Assembly: GCF_026898135.2 (NCBI RefSeq)
Contig: NZ_CP114035.2
Coordinates: forward strand, 4,877,501 to 4,941,500
Direction: 5' to 3'
DNA length: 64,000 nucleotides
From: Pseudomonas fortuita
GTDB lineage: Bacteria > Pseudomonadota > Gammaproteobacteria > Pseudomonadales > Pseudomonadaceae
Below, piece after piece: positions 11,536 to 20,102 of this stretch. The notes under the pieces were generated by a model. That model was not told the DNA's origin, searched no databases, and saw nothing but the letters and a program-made list of their open reading frames with translations. The position numbers and the translations under genes were made by a program. Each line of letters starts with the position of its first letter. Positions within the stretch are counted from its first letter, which is position 1.

Positions 11536-14121
11536 ATGGCCAGGACCGCCAACCTTCCACCCGCAAGCCCTACGCCGCGCTTTCAGGTGCGCCACCTGAT
11601 TGCCGGTTTCAGCACAGTGTACGGCCTGGCCTGCCTGGTCATCCTCGGCGCCCTGTTCAATATCGCGACCACGCTCGACAAGCAGGAGCGCCAGCGTAGC
11701 GCGTTCCATGCGACGCAGGCGCTGGAACAGCGTCTGCTGGCCTCACGCCAGTTTCTGTCCAGCTACGCCGTATGGGATGCGGCCTTCGAGCACCTGGCAG
11801 GCCACGCCGACTGGCATTGGGCCTACGAGGAGAAGAATGTAGGTGAATCGTTGTACAGCGCCAGCGGCTACGAAGGGGTGTTCGTGGTGGAAAACGACCG
11901 TACCACCTACGCCTTGTTCAAAGGCCAGCCCACCCAGGCAGGCGCCAACACCTATATAGACGCAACGCTCCAGCCGATCCTCGACCAGGCCCGTGCAGCC
12001 GCAATTCCCCGCGAGCAGATAACCCGTTTCGTGCTGTTCAATGGCTGGCCGGCGGTACTCAGTGCCGCAGCCATACGCCCGGACCGCGACGTCACCGACA
12101 GTGAGGTAAGCCAGGCACCCGTGATGCTGTTCGTCGACCAGTTGACCGAAGAAAAACTGGCACAACTGGGCAAAGGTGCCGGGCTGACCCGCATGCATGT
12201 GGAAAAGGAAGATATGCAGCAGCATGACCACCTGCGTATCGACCTGGGTGACACCGGCTATCACCTGTCCTGGAGCAGCCCACTGCCGGGGCACCAATTG
12301 CTGTGGGCGGTAATGCCAGCCCTGTTGAGCGCGCTGCTGATACTTGGCCTGATCATGCTTTACCTGTTCCGCCTGACCTTGCGCAGCTCGCGGGCGATCG
12401 GCCTGACGCTTTCGCACTTGCAGCAGAGCAACCAGGCCCTGGAGGCTAGCGAACAGCGTTTTCGCGCAGTGGCCGAGTCGGCATCCGACTGGATCTGGGA
12501 AACTGACCGGCAACAGCGCCTGACATACCTGTCACAGCGCTTTGCCAATGTTACCGGCTACGCGGTGGACGATTGGCTGGGGCACCCGCTCAACCAGTTG
12601 CTGGCCTGCGATACCACCCCGCTCTCACCCTGGCTGGACGCCCTGGCCAACGCAGACCCCGAGCAACTGGCCAACCTGCGCTGTACTTACCGCGACCAGA
12701 ATGGCCAGAACCGCTACTGCAGGATTTCGGCCCGCGCCATCTGGCATGACGACACACCCATCGGTTTTCGTGGCACCGCCAGTGACATCACCGACGAAGT
12801 CGACGCCCACGCGCGCATCCAGCACCTGTCGCTGCACGACCCTCTCACTGGGCTGGCCAACCGCAACAAGCTCGCCAGGCACCTGGAGCAGGCCCTGCTG
12901 CGGGGCAATGACTCGCCGCCACTGTCACTGCTGTTGCTGGATCTGGACAACTTCAAGCCGATCAACGACTCCCTCGGCCATGCCGCCGGGGATGCCGTGC
13001 TGCAGGAAGTGGCGACGCGCCTGCGCGACACCACCCGCGATGGCGACCTGGTCGCACGCCTGGGCGGCGACGAGTTCATTCTGGTCCTCAGCGGCATGGA
13101 CAACCGCAGCGAAGTCGACCGCTTCTGCGCACGCCTGATCGACCTGCTGCAGCACCCCATCACCTTCGACAGCCAACTGCTGCACGTCGGCGTCAGTATC
13201 GGCGTGGCACAGACCCGCACCCAGGGTTTCGATGCCGGCGAACTGATCCGCTGCGCCGACATCGCCCTGTACCAGGCCAAGGCCGATGGCAAGAATACCT
13301 GGCGCTACTTCGCCGCCGAAATGAACCAGCAGATCCAGTACCGTCGCCAGTTGGAAAACGACTTGCGCCGGGCATTGCGCAACCAGGAGTTCGAGCTGCA
13401 CTACCAGCCACGCTACCGCCTCAGCGACCGACGCATCGTCGCGGTCGAAGCCTTGCTGCGCTGGCAACACCCACAGGAAGGGTTGCTGGGGCCGGATACC
13501 TTCATCCCGCTGGCCGAGCAAAGCGACATCATCGTCGCGCTGGGCCGCTGGGTGCTGCGCGAAGCCTGCCGCACTGCCCACGACTGGCCCGCCGACATTC
13601 TGGTTTCGGTGAACCTGTCGCCTGCGCAGTTCCTGCGCAGCGACGTGGTCGCCGACGTACGCGAGGTCCTGCTGGACACCAGCTTCCCGGCCCAGCGCCT
13701 GGAACTGGAAATTACCGAAAACGTGATGCTCAACGACATCGAGGGCGCGCTAGGCACCATGCTGTCACTCAAAGAGCTTGGCGTGCGCCTGAATATGGAC
13801 GATTTCGGCACCGGCTACTCGTCGCTGGGTTATCTGCGTACCTACCCGTTCGACAGCATCAAGATCGACAAACGCTTCATCAATGGCCTGAACAGCAGCG
13901 GCGGTAGAGACCGCGCCGTGGTCCAGGCCATCATCAACCTGGGTGAGGCGATGGGGTTGACGGTAACTGCCGAGGGGGTAGAGAGCGAACAGCAGCTCAA
14001 GGCACTGGAGAAAGACCGCTGCCATGAGGTGCAGGGCTTTTACATGAGCCGGCCGCTGGACAGTGCCGGGGTGGCGGCGTTGTTGCACCAGACATCCCAT
14101 AGCACTGCAAAGCCCTTGTAG
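11536..14121 (+). CDS. CHASE4-like-PAS-GGDEF-EAL membrane signalling protein
   Basis: 861 residues. A TM segment at about 20-45 and another at about 255-280 bracket a periplasmic sensor domain of CHASE4 type (AVWDAAFEHLAGHADW near its start). A PAS domain (about 310-430), GGDEF (GGDEF 510-514, RxxD site RDGD upstream) and EAL (EAL 638-640 in VEALLRW, NLSPAQF, DDFGTGYSS) follow. Both catalytic signatures are intact, so it may both make and hydrolyse cyclic di-GMP, or use GGDEF as a GTP-sensing module. Start ATG 11536 follows AAGGAG by 10 bases. The stop codon TAG lies inside the REP-like hairpin at 14113-14149. The periplasmic ligand is unknown. Confidence 0.9.
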   Translation: MARTANLPPASPTPRFQVRHLIAGFSTVYGLACLVILGALFNIATTLDKQERQRSAFHATQALEQRLLASRQFLSSYAVWDAAFEHLAGHADWHWAYEEKNVGESLYSASGYEGVFVVENDRTTYALFKGQPTQAGANTYIDATLQPILDQARAAAIPREQITRFVLFNGWPAVLSAAAIRPDRDVTDSEVSQAPVMLFVDQLTEEKLAQLGKGAGLTRMHVEKEDMQQHDHLRIDLGDTGYHLSWSSPLPGHQLLWAVMPALLSALLILGLIMLYLFRLTLRSSRAIGLTLSHLQQSNQALEASEQRFRAVAESASDWIWETDRQQRLTYLSQRFANVTGYAVDDWLGHPLNQLLACDTTPLSPWLDALANADPEQLANLRCTYRDQNGQNRYCRISARAIWHDDTPIGFRGTASDITDEVDAHARIQHLSLHDPLTGLANRNKLARHLEQALLRGNDSPPLSLLLLDLDNFKPINDSLGHAAGDAVLQEVATRLRDTTRDGDLVARLGGDEFILVLSGMDNRSEVDRFCARLIDLLQHPITFDSQLLHVGVSIGVAQTRTQGFDAGELIRCADIALYQAKADGKNTWRYFAAEMNQQIQYRRQLENDLRRALRNQEFELHYQPRYRLSDRRIVAVEALLRWQHPQEGLLGPDTFIPLAEQSDIIVALGRWVLREACRTAHDWPADILVSVNLSPAQFLRSDVVADVREVLLDTSFPAQRLELEITENVMLNDIEGALGTMLSLKELGVRLNMDDFGTGYSSLGYLRTYPFDSIKIDKRFINGLNSSGGRDRAVVQAIINLGEAMGLTVTAEGVESEQQLKALEKDRCHEVQGFYMSRPLDSAGVAALLHQTSHSTAKPL

Positions 14122-14149
14122 GAGCAGCCTTGTGCTGCTCCTATAAGGG
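14113..14149. terminator. REP-like hairpin between convergent genes
   Basis: TAGGAGCAGC-CTTGT-GCTGCTCCTA forms a 10-base perfect stem, extended outward by CCCTT/AAGGG. It separates the convergent GGDEF-EAL gene (+) and the 107-residue hypothetical gene (-). It contains the 'TGTAGGAGCAGCCTTGTGCTGC' half of the local REP family and lacks a long T run, so it may act as an mRNA end protector rather than a classical terminator. Confidence 0.55.
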
Positions 14150-14155
14150 CCGGGT

Positions 14156-14479
14156 TTATTGCTGCACGGTGCGTTCGGCCACGATGTCTGGCAGATCCCG
14201 GCGGCGCAGGTAGGCGCGCAGTGGCTCAGCAATGTTCAGGCGGTCATCCACATGCTGCTCCAGCAGCAGCGCCAGCCGCTCACGGCAAAGCGCCATGCGC
14301 TGCCCTTGCTCGGGACGCCAGACAAACTCGCTGCAGGGGGTAATGCTGTCGTCGGCCACGTCCATGCCGAACGAGTCCTCGGAAAACCGCACGATATGAA
14401 CGCCGCGCTTGCCATGAAAACCGACAAAACCTTTGAGCTGGTCGGCGGCGTTGCAGATGTCCTGGGAAGTGATGGCCAT
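14156..14479 (-). CDS. Conserved hypothetical protein, 107 residues
   Basis: Small soluble protein with no signal peptide. Start ATG 14479 follows GAGG by 7 bases; an upstream GTG or ATG adds only five residues. The N-terminus (MAITSQDICNAADQLKGFVG) looks helical. The middle is rich in charged residues and aromatic positions (HGKRGVHIVRFSEDSFGMDV), and the C-terminal half has an RERLALLLEQHVDDRLN helix. Codon use is normal for the replicon, supporting a real gene. I do not recognise a domain. It stands alone between convergent and divergent neighbours, so context gives no clue. Confidence 0.7.
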   Translation of the reverse strand: MAITSQDICNAADQLKGFVGFHGKRGVHIVRFSEDSFGMDVADDSITPCSEFVWRPEQGQRMALCRERLALLLEQHVDDRLNIAEPLRAYLRRRDLPDIVAERTVQQ

Positions 14480-14638
14480 GACGTAACCTCGCAATGAAAT
14501 CGAAAGATACGCACGCCTGGCGGAATCGGTCGCCTCTACCGGGCAACTCGCAAACGGCAGCCTAACGCAAGTGGCAGGCCGTTCGCCAAGGGTTTTCGTG
14601 CTTACCCCGCACGCCTTTACCTGTGGCCGGCACCTGGC

Positions 14639-15556
14639 TCAATGTTCACTTGGTGCAGGGTCGACCTGCGACGCCAGCACCGCCGCCAGCCACTGCATGA
14701 ACGCTTGAACCCGGCGCGGCACGTGCCGTTGCCGGGCGTACAGCAGTGACACCGGCATGGCCGGGGCCTGCCAGTCTTCCAGTAGCGAAACCAGCTCGCC
14801 TCGCTGCAAATGCTCGGCCACACCCACCGCCGGTACCTGGATCAACCCCAGCCCGGCCAGGCAGGCCGCCGAGTACGCCTCGGCGTTGTTGACCGTAACC
14901 ACACCAGCCATGGCCTGGTATTGCAGCTCACCACCTTGCAGGTATTCGAAACCGGCACTGCGCGCCCCCAAGGTACGCACGTAGTGCACCAGTTGGTGCC
15001 CCGCCAGTTCCTGCGGCGTCTGCGGCACGCCGTAGCGGGCCAGGTAGGCGGGGCTCGCACAGTTGCGCATGCTCAGTTGCCCGACCGGCCGCGCCACCAC
15101 ATCCAGATCATGCAGGGCACCTATGCGCATCACGCAGTCAAACCCCTCGCGCAGCAAATCAACCTGGCGGTCAGTGCAACTGAGCTCCACCTCCAGCCGC
15201 GGAAAGCGCTGCAGAAACTGCGGCAACGCCGGGATGATGACCCGCCGCGCCATCATGGTCGGCAGGTCGATGCGCAGGCGCCCGGCCAGCTCGGCATCGT
15301 CGGCGCTGAACAGGCTCTCGATCTCATCCATGCCTGACAGCAGGTCCTTGCTACGCTCGTACAGCAAGGCGCCATCCTGGGTCGCCTGCACCCTGCGGGT
15401 AGTACGGTTGAACAGCTGCGTACCCAGCAAGCGCTCCAGTGCCTTTACCTGCTCTGACACGGTCGAGCGTGGCAGCCTCAGGCTCTCGGCAGCCAGGGTG
15501 AAGCTGCTGACCTCACTCACCCGCACGAAGGTGCGCAACAACTCCAGCTTGTTCAT
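14639..15556 (-). CDS. LysR-family transcriptional regulator
   Basis: 305 residues. The N-terminal winged helix-turn-helix spans about 1-60 (MNKLELLRTFVRVSEVSSFT, then RLPRSTVSEQVKALERLLG and LFNRTTRRVQAT). The C-terminal effector-binding domain spans about 90-295 (GRLRIDLPTMMARRVIIPAL). It belongs to the AaeR/CrgA-like branch. The start is ATG 15556; a longer open frame through 16393 is only the antisense of the neighbouring gene. It is divergent from the short-chain dehydrogenase gene with 111 bases between, the standard arrangement for a LysR regulator and its target, so it probably controls that gene and itself. Confidence 0.92.
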   Translation of the reverse strand: MNKLELLRTFVRVSEVSSFTLAAESLRLPRSTVSEQVKALERLLGTQLFNRTTRRVQATQDGALLYERSKDLLSGMDEIESLFSADDAELAGRLRIDLPTMMARRVIIPALPQFLQRFPRLEVELSCTDRQVDLLREGFDCVMRIGALHDLDVVARPVGQLSMRNCASPAYLARYGVPQTPQELAGHQLVHYVRTLGARSAGFEYLQGGELQYQAMAGVVTVNNAEAYSAACLAGLGLIQVPAVGVAEHLQRGELVSLLEDWQAPAMPVSLLYARQRHVPRRVQAFMQWLAAVLASQVDPAPSEH

Positions 15557-15577
15557 TTGGGCCTCGGCTATCCGGTT

Positions 15578-15588
15578 CTGTCGAACAG
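15578..15588. promoter_or_regulatory. Candidate LysR operator
   Basis: CTGT-CGA-ACAG is an inverted repeat in the 111-base region between the LysR gene and the short-chain dehydrogenase. It fits the T-N11-A type of LysR site loosely and is 22 bases from the regulator start. This is inference from position and symmetry only. Confidence 0.35.
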
Positions 15589-15667
15589 TATTTCCATTTT
15601 TACCGGATTTAACAGCCTCGAGCCGACCAATAAGCTGACCACATCCACCCAGCCTGAGGCTTTGAAC

Positions 15668-16426
15668 ATGACGCGCAAAATTGCCCTGATCACTGGCGCC
15701 AGCCGCGGCCTTGGCCGTAACGCTGCCGAACACCTGGCCGCACGCGGTATCGATGTAATTGGCACTTACCACAGCAAGGCAGACGAAGCCCAGGCCGTAG
15801 TTGCCCGACTGGAGCAGGCCGGGGCGAAAGCGGCCATGCTGCAACTCGACGTCAGCGACAGCAGCAGTTTTGCCAGCTTCGCCGAGCGCCTTGGCAGCAC
15901 CCTGCAGCAGCACTTTGGCCGCGAGCGTTTTGACTTTCTGGTGAACAATGCCGGGATCGGGCTGAATGTGCCGTACGTCGAAACCAGCGAGGCGCAGTTC
16001 GACCAGTTGCTGAATATTCAGCTGAAAGGACCCTTTTTCCTCACCCAGCGCCTGCTGCCCCTGTTGGTCGACAATGGCCGTATCGTCAACATTTCTACCG
16101 GCCTGGCACGCTTTGCGCTGCCGGGGTATGCCGCCTATGCCGCGATGAAGGGCGCAATGGAGGTGCTGACCCGCTACCAGGCCAAGGAACTGGGCGCGCG
16201 TGGCATTCGCGTGAACATTCTGGCGCCGGGGGCGATCGAGACCGATTTCGGCGGCGGCGTGGTGCGGGATAACCAGCAGGTGAATGAATACATTGCCGGC
16301 AATACGGCGCTGGGCCGCGTGGGCTTGCCGGATGACATCGGGGCAGCGATTGCGCTGTTGCTGGAAGACGGCAATGGCTGGATTACCGGGCAACGGCTGG
16401 AAGTGTCGGGCGGCATGTTCCTATGA
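15668..16426 (+). CDS. Short-chain dehydrogenase/reductase (SDR)
   Basis: 252 residues with the classical SDR signatures: the TGxxxGxG cofactor loop as TGASRGLG (10-17), NNAGIG, the catalytic Ser in IVNISTGLA, and YAAYAAMKGAMEVL with Tyr-x3-Lys. The C-terminal WITGQRLEVSGGMFL is typical. These enzymes are NAD(P)-dependent tetramers; the lack of an acid or arginine specificity residue that I can place leaves the cofactor undecided. Start ATG 15668. It is the likely target of the divergent LysR regulator. The substrate is unknown; quinone, keto-ester or aldehyde reduction are typical for LysR-paired SDRs. Confidence 0.9.
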   Translation: MTRKIALITGASRGLGRNAAEHLAARGIDVIGTYHSKADEAQAVVARLEQAGAKAAMLQLDVSDSSSFASFAERLGSTLQQHFGRERFDFLVNNAGIGLNVPYVETSEAQFDQLLNIQLKGPFFLTQRLLPLLVDNGRIVNISTGLARFALPGYAAYAAMKGAMEVLTRYQAKELGARGIRVNILAPGAIETDFGGGVVRDNQQVNEYIAGNTALGRVGLPDDIGAAIALLLEDGNGWITGQRLEVSGGMFL

Positions 16427-16457
16427 GCCTCACGGCACGCTAGGCGATGCGCCGTAC

Positions 16458-16554
16458 CTGTAGGAGCAGCCTTGCGCTGCGAAGAGGCCGGCATGGCCAA
16501 CACAACTACATTGCCGGTACTGGCCTCTTCGCAGCACCAGGCTGCTCCTACAGG
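16458..16554. repeat. Inverted pair of REP elements
   Basis: The left arm starts CCTGTAGGAGCAGCCTTG and runs into CTGCGAAGAGGCCGG. The right arm is its near-perfect inverse (CCGG..GGCCTCTTCGCAGC..GGCTGCTCCTACAGG), around an 18-base centre. It lies between convergent genes and could form a long stem in either transcript. Confidence 0.85.
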
Positions 16555-16571
16555 CTAACAAGGCAGCACCA

Positions 16572-17441
16572 TCACTGCTCGCCCCGGTCCTCATGCACCT
16601 GCACGCTCGCGGTCATGCCTGCACTCAGCGTCACCCCTTCCGGTACCTGGTCCAGGCGAATCCTTACGGGTATGCGCTGGGCCAACCGCACCCAGTTGAA
16701 AGTAGGCTCCACCTCCGGCAACAACTGGCTGTCGGGGTTACTGTTGCGGTCGGTGATGCCGCGGCTGATGCTTTCCACATGCCCTTGCATGGGTTCGCCG
16801 GCGCCCATCAGCCAGACTTTCACCGTGTCTCCCACACGAATACGCGGCAGCTTGGTTTCTTCGAAATAGGCCTGGATATAAAAGGTTGAATCGTCCACCA
16901 GGGCCATGACCGATTCCCCGGTGTTCACGTAGTTGCCCTCGGCCAGACGCAGGTTGGTGATATGCCCGCTGCGCGGCGCGCGCACTTCACTGCGCGCCAG
17001 GTTGATCTTGGCAACCTGCAACTGCGCTTCGGCCTCATGCAGTTCACCGCGCGCGATAGCAGCATTGATCTGGGCGTTTTCACGCAACTCGGCACTGATC
17101 GCCTCTGGCCCCAGGGCGGTGCGCCGGGCGGCCTCACGCTCGCGCAAGCGCAGTTGCTGGGCGCGGGTCTCAGTCACCGCACGTGCCTGGTCGAAGGCAG
17201 CCTGAAAGCGCTCGCGGTCGATGTTCATCAACAGGTCACCCGCCTTGACCTGCTGGTTGTCATGGACTTTGAGCTCACGTACCCACCCGGACACGTCAGG
17301 GGCAATCACCACCACATCGGCACGCACACGGGCATCGCGGGTCCAGGGCGTAAGCATGTAGTACTGCCACAGCTGGTAGCCGGCCAACACGGCCAAAGCC
17401 ACCACACACAGCGTCACCAGGGTACGTACGGCCGCACGCAT
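16572..17441 (-). CDS. HlyD-family periplasmic adaptor of an AaeAB-like efflux pump
   Basis: 289 residues. The N-terminal anchor covers residues 8-28 (VTLCVVALAVLAGYQLWQYY), followed by the biotinyl-lipoyl-like halves: VVVIAPDVSGWVRELKVHDN near 44 and SEVRAPRSGHITNLRLAEGN near 150. An alpha-helical hairpin lies between them (QARAVTETRAQQLRLREREA). A beta-barrel domain and membrane-proximal segment follow. It matches the AaeA type, which links an inner-membrane transporter to an outer-membrane channel for aromatic carboxylate efflux. It is the third gene of the FUSC-DUF1656-HlyD operon, with AGGAG upstream of ATG 17441. Confidence 0.9.
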   Translation of the reverse strand: MRAAVRTLVTLCVVALAVLAGYQLWQYYMLTPWTRDARVRADVVVIAPDVSGWVRELKVHDNQQVKAGDLLMNIDRERFQAAFDQARAVTETRAQQLRLREREAARRTALGPEAISAELRENAQINAAIARGELHEAEAQLQVAKINLARSEVRAPRSGHITNLRLAEGNYVNTGESVMALVDDSTFYIQAYFEETKLPRIRVGDTVKVWLMGAGEPMQGHVESISRGITDRNSNPDSQLLPEVEPTFNWVRLAQRIPVRIRLDQVPEGVTLSAGMTASVQVHEDRGEQ

Positions 17442-17453
17442 TGAAACACTCCT

Positions 17454-17660
17454 TTATAAAGCTCCCAGCAGCCTCACCACCAGGAACAACACACAAACGA
17501 ACAGCGCTGCGTCGAACAACGCTTCATGCCAGATCCAGCGCCCCAACGGCGTCGCCTGCACCACCAGGCGCAGCACGCCGGTGAGCAGCAGGGCCAGCAA
17601 CACATAAAGCAGAAACGGGCTGAGCAGCACGCCGCCCACTTCCCATTCATGCAACCCCAT
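17454..17660 (-). CDS. DUF1656 small membrane protein (AaeX-like)
   Basis: 68 residues with two hydrophobic helices (LLSPFLLYVLLALLLTGVLR and ALFDAALFVCVLFLVVRLLG), the layout of DUF1656/AaeX proteins. The start is ATG 17660 (MGLHEWEVGG), which overlaps the end of the upstream FUSC gene by 14 bases. The HlyD gene starts 12 bases downstream. Proteins of this family are encoded between FUSC-type transporters and HlyD adaptors and are assumed to be accessory subunits; their exact role is not known. Confidence 0.88.
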   Translation of the reverse strand: MGLHEWEVGGVLLSPFLLYVLLALLLTGVLRLVVQATPLGRWIWHEALFDAALFVCVLFLVVRLLGAL

Positions 17661-19635
17661 AGGCGTCCTCCTGCCAGCGGCACCATTTGCCCCAGCTTTT
17701 CTGCAATTGCAGCACCGCACCTTCGGCCAGCCGCAGCGGGTCACTGGCAGGCAGCCGGCGCAAGGCGGCTATGAATTGTTCACTGGCGGCGTCCAGGCGA
17801 TGCCCGCGCCCGGCGCCCGGCCCTTTGGCCAGTACCGCCTCTACCTGCTGCAAATACTCGCGCTCGGCGCGCCCCAAGGGGGCTTGGGCGACCGCCAGGC
17901 ACATACGCAGATGCACCAGTTCATCACCGATATCCAACCCATGCAGGCCGTCGTCCCAGCGCTTGCGCTCGCTTTCGGGCAGCTCGCCAGCCTGCCGGGC
18001 CAGTTGCATCAGGCGGTCGGCCATGCGCCCGCCAAACCAGCTGTCGGCACCGCGCAGGTCGCGCCGGGTCAGGCGCACCAGGTCGCTCTGGGTGGCTGCC
18101 CGCAGGCGCCGGCCCAGCCAGGCCGGGTGGCGGAACACCAGCAAACGGAAGGCCATTACCGCTGCCGACACCCCTACCAGCATCGCCAGCGCACTGTTTA
18201 GCATGGTCGCCACACCAAACTGCATGACGTTGAGCGGGGACACCAGCACAATGAAGTGCAGGCAATAAGACGTTGCAGTGGCCCCGGTACGTGGGTGGGC
18301 CATGCCCAATGCGCCGAGAAACAACGGCACGCCCATGCCCAGGCAAAGCATGGCAAAGCTGCTCCATTGCGGCAGCAGGATCTGCCCGACCAGAAACGCC
18401 GCGGGTATCGCCAGGAAGATGCCGCGCAGGAAGCTCAGGCCAATCTGCGCGCCGTTCTCGCGGCTGGCGAACAGGCTGCAGACCACGCAGGTCAACACCA
18501 GGCCACCCGGCGCCGAAGGCCACGCCGTCGCCAGCCAGAAGCCGCTCATCACCAGAAAGGCCAGTGCGCTGCGTGAACCGAACAGCAATGCCAGGGACCA
18601 GTCGCGGTGCACGGCCAGGCCCTGCGACACATCCTTGGGCGCCCTGCCCGCCTCCACATCCTCCAGCGCCTGGCTGGCGGCCATGGCGTAATCCAGCAAC
18701 AAGGCCATGCGCGCCAGGCAGAAGTGCTCCGCCGAACTGATCTGGTCATCATGGGCCGCATCCCAGATGCGCTGGCGCAGCAGTAACAGGCTGGGCCGGT
18801 CGGGCTCGAGCAGCAGCGCGCGCACCTCGTCCAGCCAGTGTGCCAGGTGCGCTGCCTCACGCTCATCCAGATGCTGCCACTGCCGCCGCACCGAGCGCGA
18901 GATCCGCAACAGCACCATCAGCTTCTGGCTCAGGCCACGGATCGCGCGGGCTCGCTGGCGACCGCGATTGCCTTCGAACCAGGCATGTTCACGCTGGCTG
19001 TCGATAGCAACGATACGCCCCAGGCTCTCCAGCAAGCCTTTGCGTGCCTCGTCTGCCCCGCCAAGCATGGCGCTGGCAGCCTGCAGGCCGTTCTGCCATG
19101 CCTGTCGGGCCTGCCCGGCCAATTGCTGCTCCACCCGCATTGGCCAGAGCAACGCACTGCTTGCAGTGGCGCAGAAAATGCCCAGGCAGATCTCGGTACA
19201 GCGCGCCACAGCCTGGTCAAAGACCTGCAGCGGGTGGTCGATGGCCGGCAAGGCAATAATCGCGGCAGTGTAGCCAGCCAGCACGAAGGCATAGGCCCAG
19301 GCGCTGCGCAGTTGGGTCGAGGCCGCAGTGCACAAGGCCAGCCACAGGGCGAGGGTAAACAGGAACAGCCCAGGGGTCTGGGCGAACAGGCCGATGAACA
19401 CCACGGACATGACGGTACCGACCAAGGTGCCGGCCAACCGCGCCAGGCCTTTCTGCACCACCATCCCTGACAGCGGCTGGGCGACGATGAAGGCGGTCAT
19501 CAGTGCCCAGGACGGTTGCTCCAGGCCCCAGCGCATTGCCAGCCACAACGCCAGACCGCCACCGAGTAGGGTCTTGACGGCGAATTTGAGGGCGAGGCTG
19601 CTGGGGGCGAACAGGGCCTGAAAGGTGATGGGCAC
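17647..19635 (-). CDS. FUSC-family inner membrane transporter (AaeB-like)
   Basis: 662 residues. Two blocks of about five to six transmembrane helices (roughly 20-175 and 345-500) are separated by a long cytoplasmic helical region, the FUSC/AaeB architecture. The sequence between the blocks (RIVAIDSQREHAWFEGNRGR) is a family-typical helical segment. I chose GTG 19635 (VPITFQALFAPS), preceded by AAGG at 8 bases; a TTG at 19701 would add 22 residues without good signals. It is first in an operon with DUF1656 and HlyD genes and probably exports aromatic acids or similar compounds. No regulator is adjacent, since the LysR gene lies beyond the SDR gene and a REP pair. Confidence 0.88.
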   Translation of the reverse strand: MPITFQALFAPSSLALKFAVKTLLGGGLALWLAMRWGLEQPSWALMTAFIVAQPLSGMVVQKGLARLAGTLVGTVMSVVFIGLFAQTPGLFLFTLALWLALCTAASTQLRSAWAYAFVLAGYTAAIIALPAIDHPLQVFDQAVARCTEICLGIFCATASSALLWPMRVEQQLAGQARQAWQNGLQAASAMLGGADEARKGLLESLGRIVAIDSQREHAWFEGNRGRQRARAIRGLSQKLMVLLRISRSVRRQWQHLDEREAAHLAHWLDEVRALLLEPDRPSLLLLRQRIWDAAHDDQISSAEHFCLARMALLLDYAMAASQALEDVEAGRAPKDVSQGLAVHRDWSLALLFGSRSALAFLVMSGFWLATAWPSAPGGLVLTCVVCSLFASRENGAQIGLSFLRGIFLAIPAAFLVGQILLPQWSSFAMLCLGMGVPLFLGALGMAHPRTGATATSYCLHFIVLVSPLNVMQFGVATMLNSALAMLVGVSAAVMAFRLLVFRHPAWLGRRLRAATQSDLVRLTRRDLRGADSWFGGRMADRLMQLARQAGELPESERKRWDDGLHGLDIGDELVHLRMCLAVAQAPLGRAEREYLQQVEAVLAKGPGAGRGHRLDAASEQFIAALRRLPASDPLRLAEGAVLQLQKSWGKWCRWQEDAYGVA

Positions 19636-19791
19636 TAGGCGGACCTTGCGAGGGATGGTCGTACTGAAAAGATAGACAATGGTGAGCAGGATAAAGCTCA
19701 AACGATTAATTAGCTAGCTAATCATCTTTATTGAGACATTGGTAAGCCTGTGCTGCGAAAGAGCCGGCACCGGCAACACTTAAATCGCAGG

Positions 19792-19819
19792 CAAAAAAAT
19801 GGGCGACCGAAGTCGCCCT
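19792..19819 (-). terminator. Rho-independent terminator downstream of ccoM
   Basis: The minus strand reads GGGCGA-CTTCGG-TCGCCC followed by ATTTTTTT: a 6-base GC stem with a stable tetraloop-like centre and a U run. It starts 32 bases after the ccoM stop. Confidence 0.85.
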
Positions 19820-19850
19820 AAATGCCTTGCGTGCTCGTGTACCGGGAAGG

Positions 19851-19967
19851 TCAGCGCGGCTTGCGCTTTTTCGAGTCCTTCCAGATGAAAATGCCCAGAC
19901 CGGCAAAGAAGGCCACCATCAACCCGACCGTTACCACACCGGCGATAACCACGTTGTCGAAGAACAT
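19851..19967 (-). CDS. ccoM: Cytochrome cbb3 oxidase small subunit CcoM
   Basis: A 38-residue protein with one transmembrane helix: MFFDNVVIAGVV, then a hydrophobic run to GIFIWKD, then a basic tail SKKRKPR. This closely resembles CcoM, the single-helix subunit found in the Pseudomonas stutzeri cbb3 oxidase structure (from memory), which stabilises the assembled oxidase. Start ATG 19967 follows GGGGAGG by 5 bases. It has its own terminator and upstream ANR-type boxes, as expected for an oxygen-responsive gene encoded away from the ccoNOQP operon. A gene this small is easily missed by automated annotation. Confidence 0.8.
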   Translation of the reverse strand: MFFDNVVIAGVVTVGLMVAFFAGLGIFIWKDSKKRKPR

Positions 19968-20034
19968 GCGGGCCTCCCCATTCGTTTGCCGTTGTCCGAT
20001 GGGTGCACGTTAACCAATGTGGGGATGGAGAAAA

Positions 20035-20048
20035 TTGACCAGGGTCAA
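20035..20048 (-). promoter_or_regulatory. ANR/FNR-type box upstream of ccoM
   Basis: TTGAC-CAGG-GTCAA is a perfect dyad that matches the FNR/ANR consensus TTGAT-N4-ATCAA at 8 of 10 positions. Its centre is 74 bases from the ccoM start. A weak -10-like GGTTAA lies about 30 bases downstream of the centre, the spacing of a class II activated promoter. Confidence 0.65.
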
Positions 20049-20085
20049 TGGTGCCCGGGGCCGGGCACGCGAGGCGGGTGCAGGG

Positions 20086-20099
20086 TTGACCTGCGTCAA
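20086..20099. promoter_or_regulatory. Second ANR/FNR-type box
   Basis: TTGAC-CTGC-GTCAA is a second dyad of the same type, 51 bases (about five helical turns) from the first and just beyond the stop codon of the 53-residue basic protein gene. Two boxes on one face of the helix suggest cooperative or layered control of ccoM. Confidence 0.55.
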
Positions 20100-20102
20100 G
20101 TT

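Noticed and set aside
14639..16393. A 584-codon frame suggesting a LysR protein with a long N-terminal domain
   Set aside because: The part beyond 15556 is antisense to the SDR gene, and the LysR homology starts exactly at MNKLELLRTF.
20086..20099. The second ANR box as a regulator of the 53-residue protein gene
   Set aside because: It lies after that gene's stop codon, not upstream of its start.
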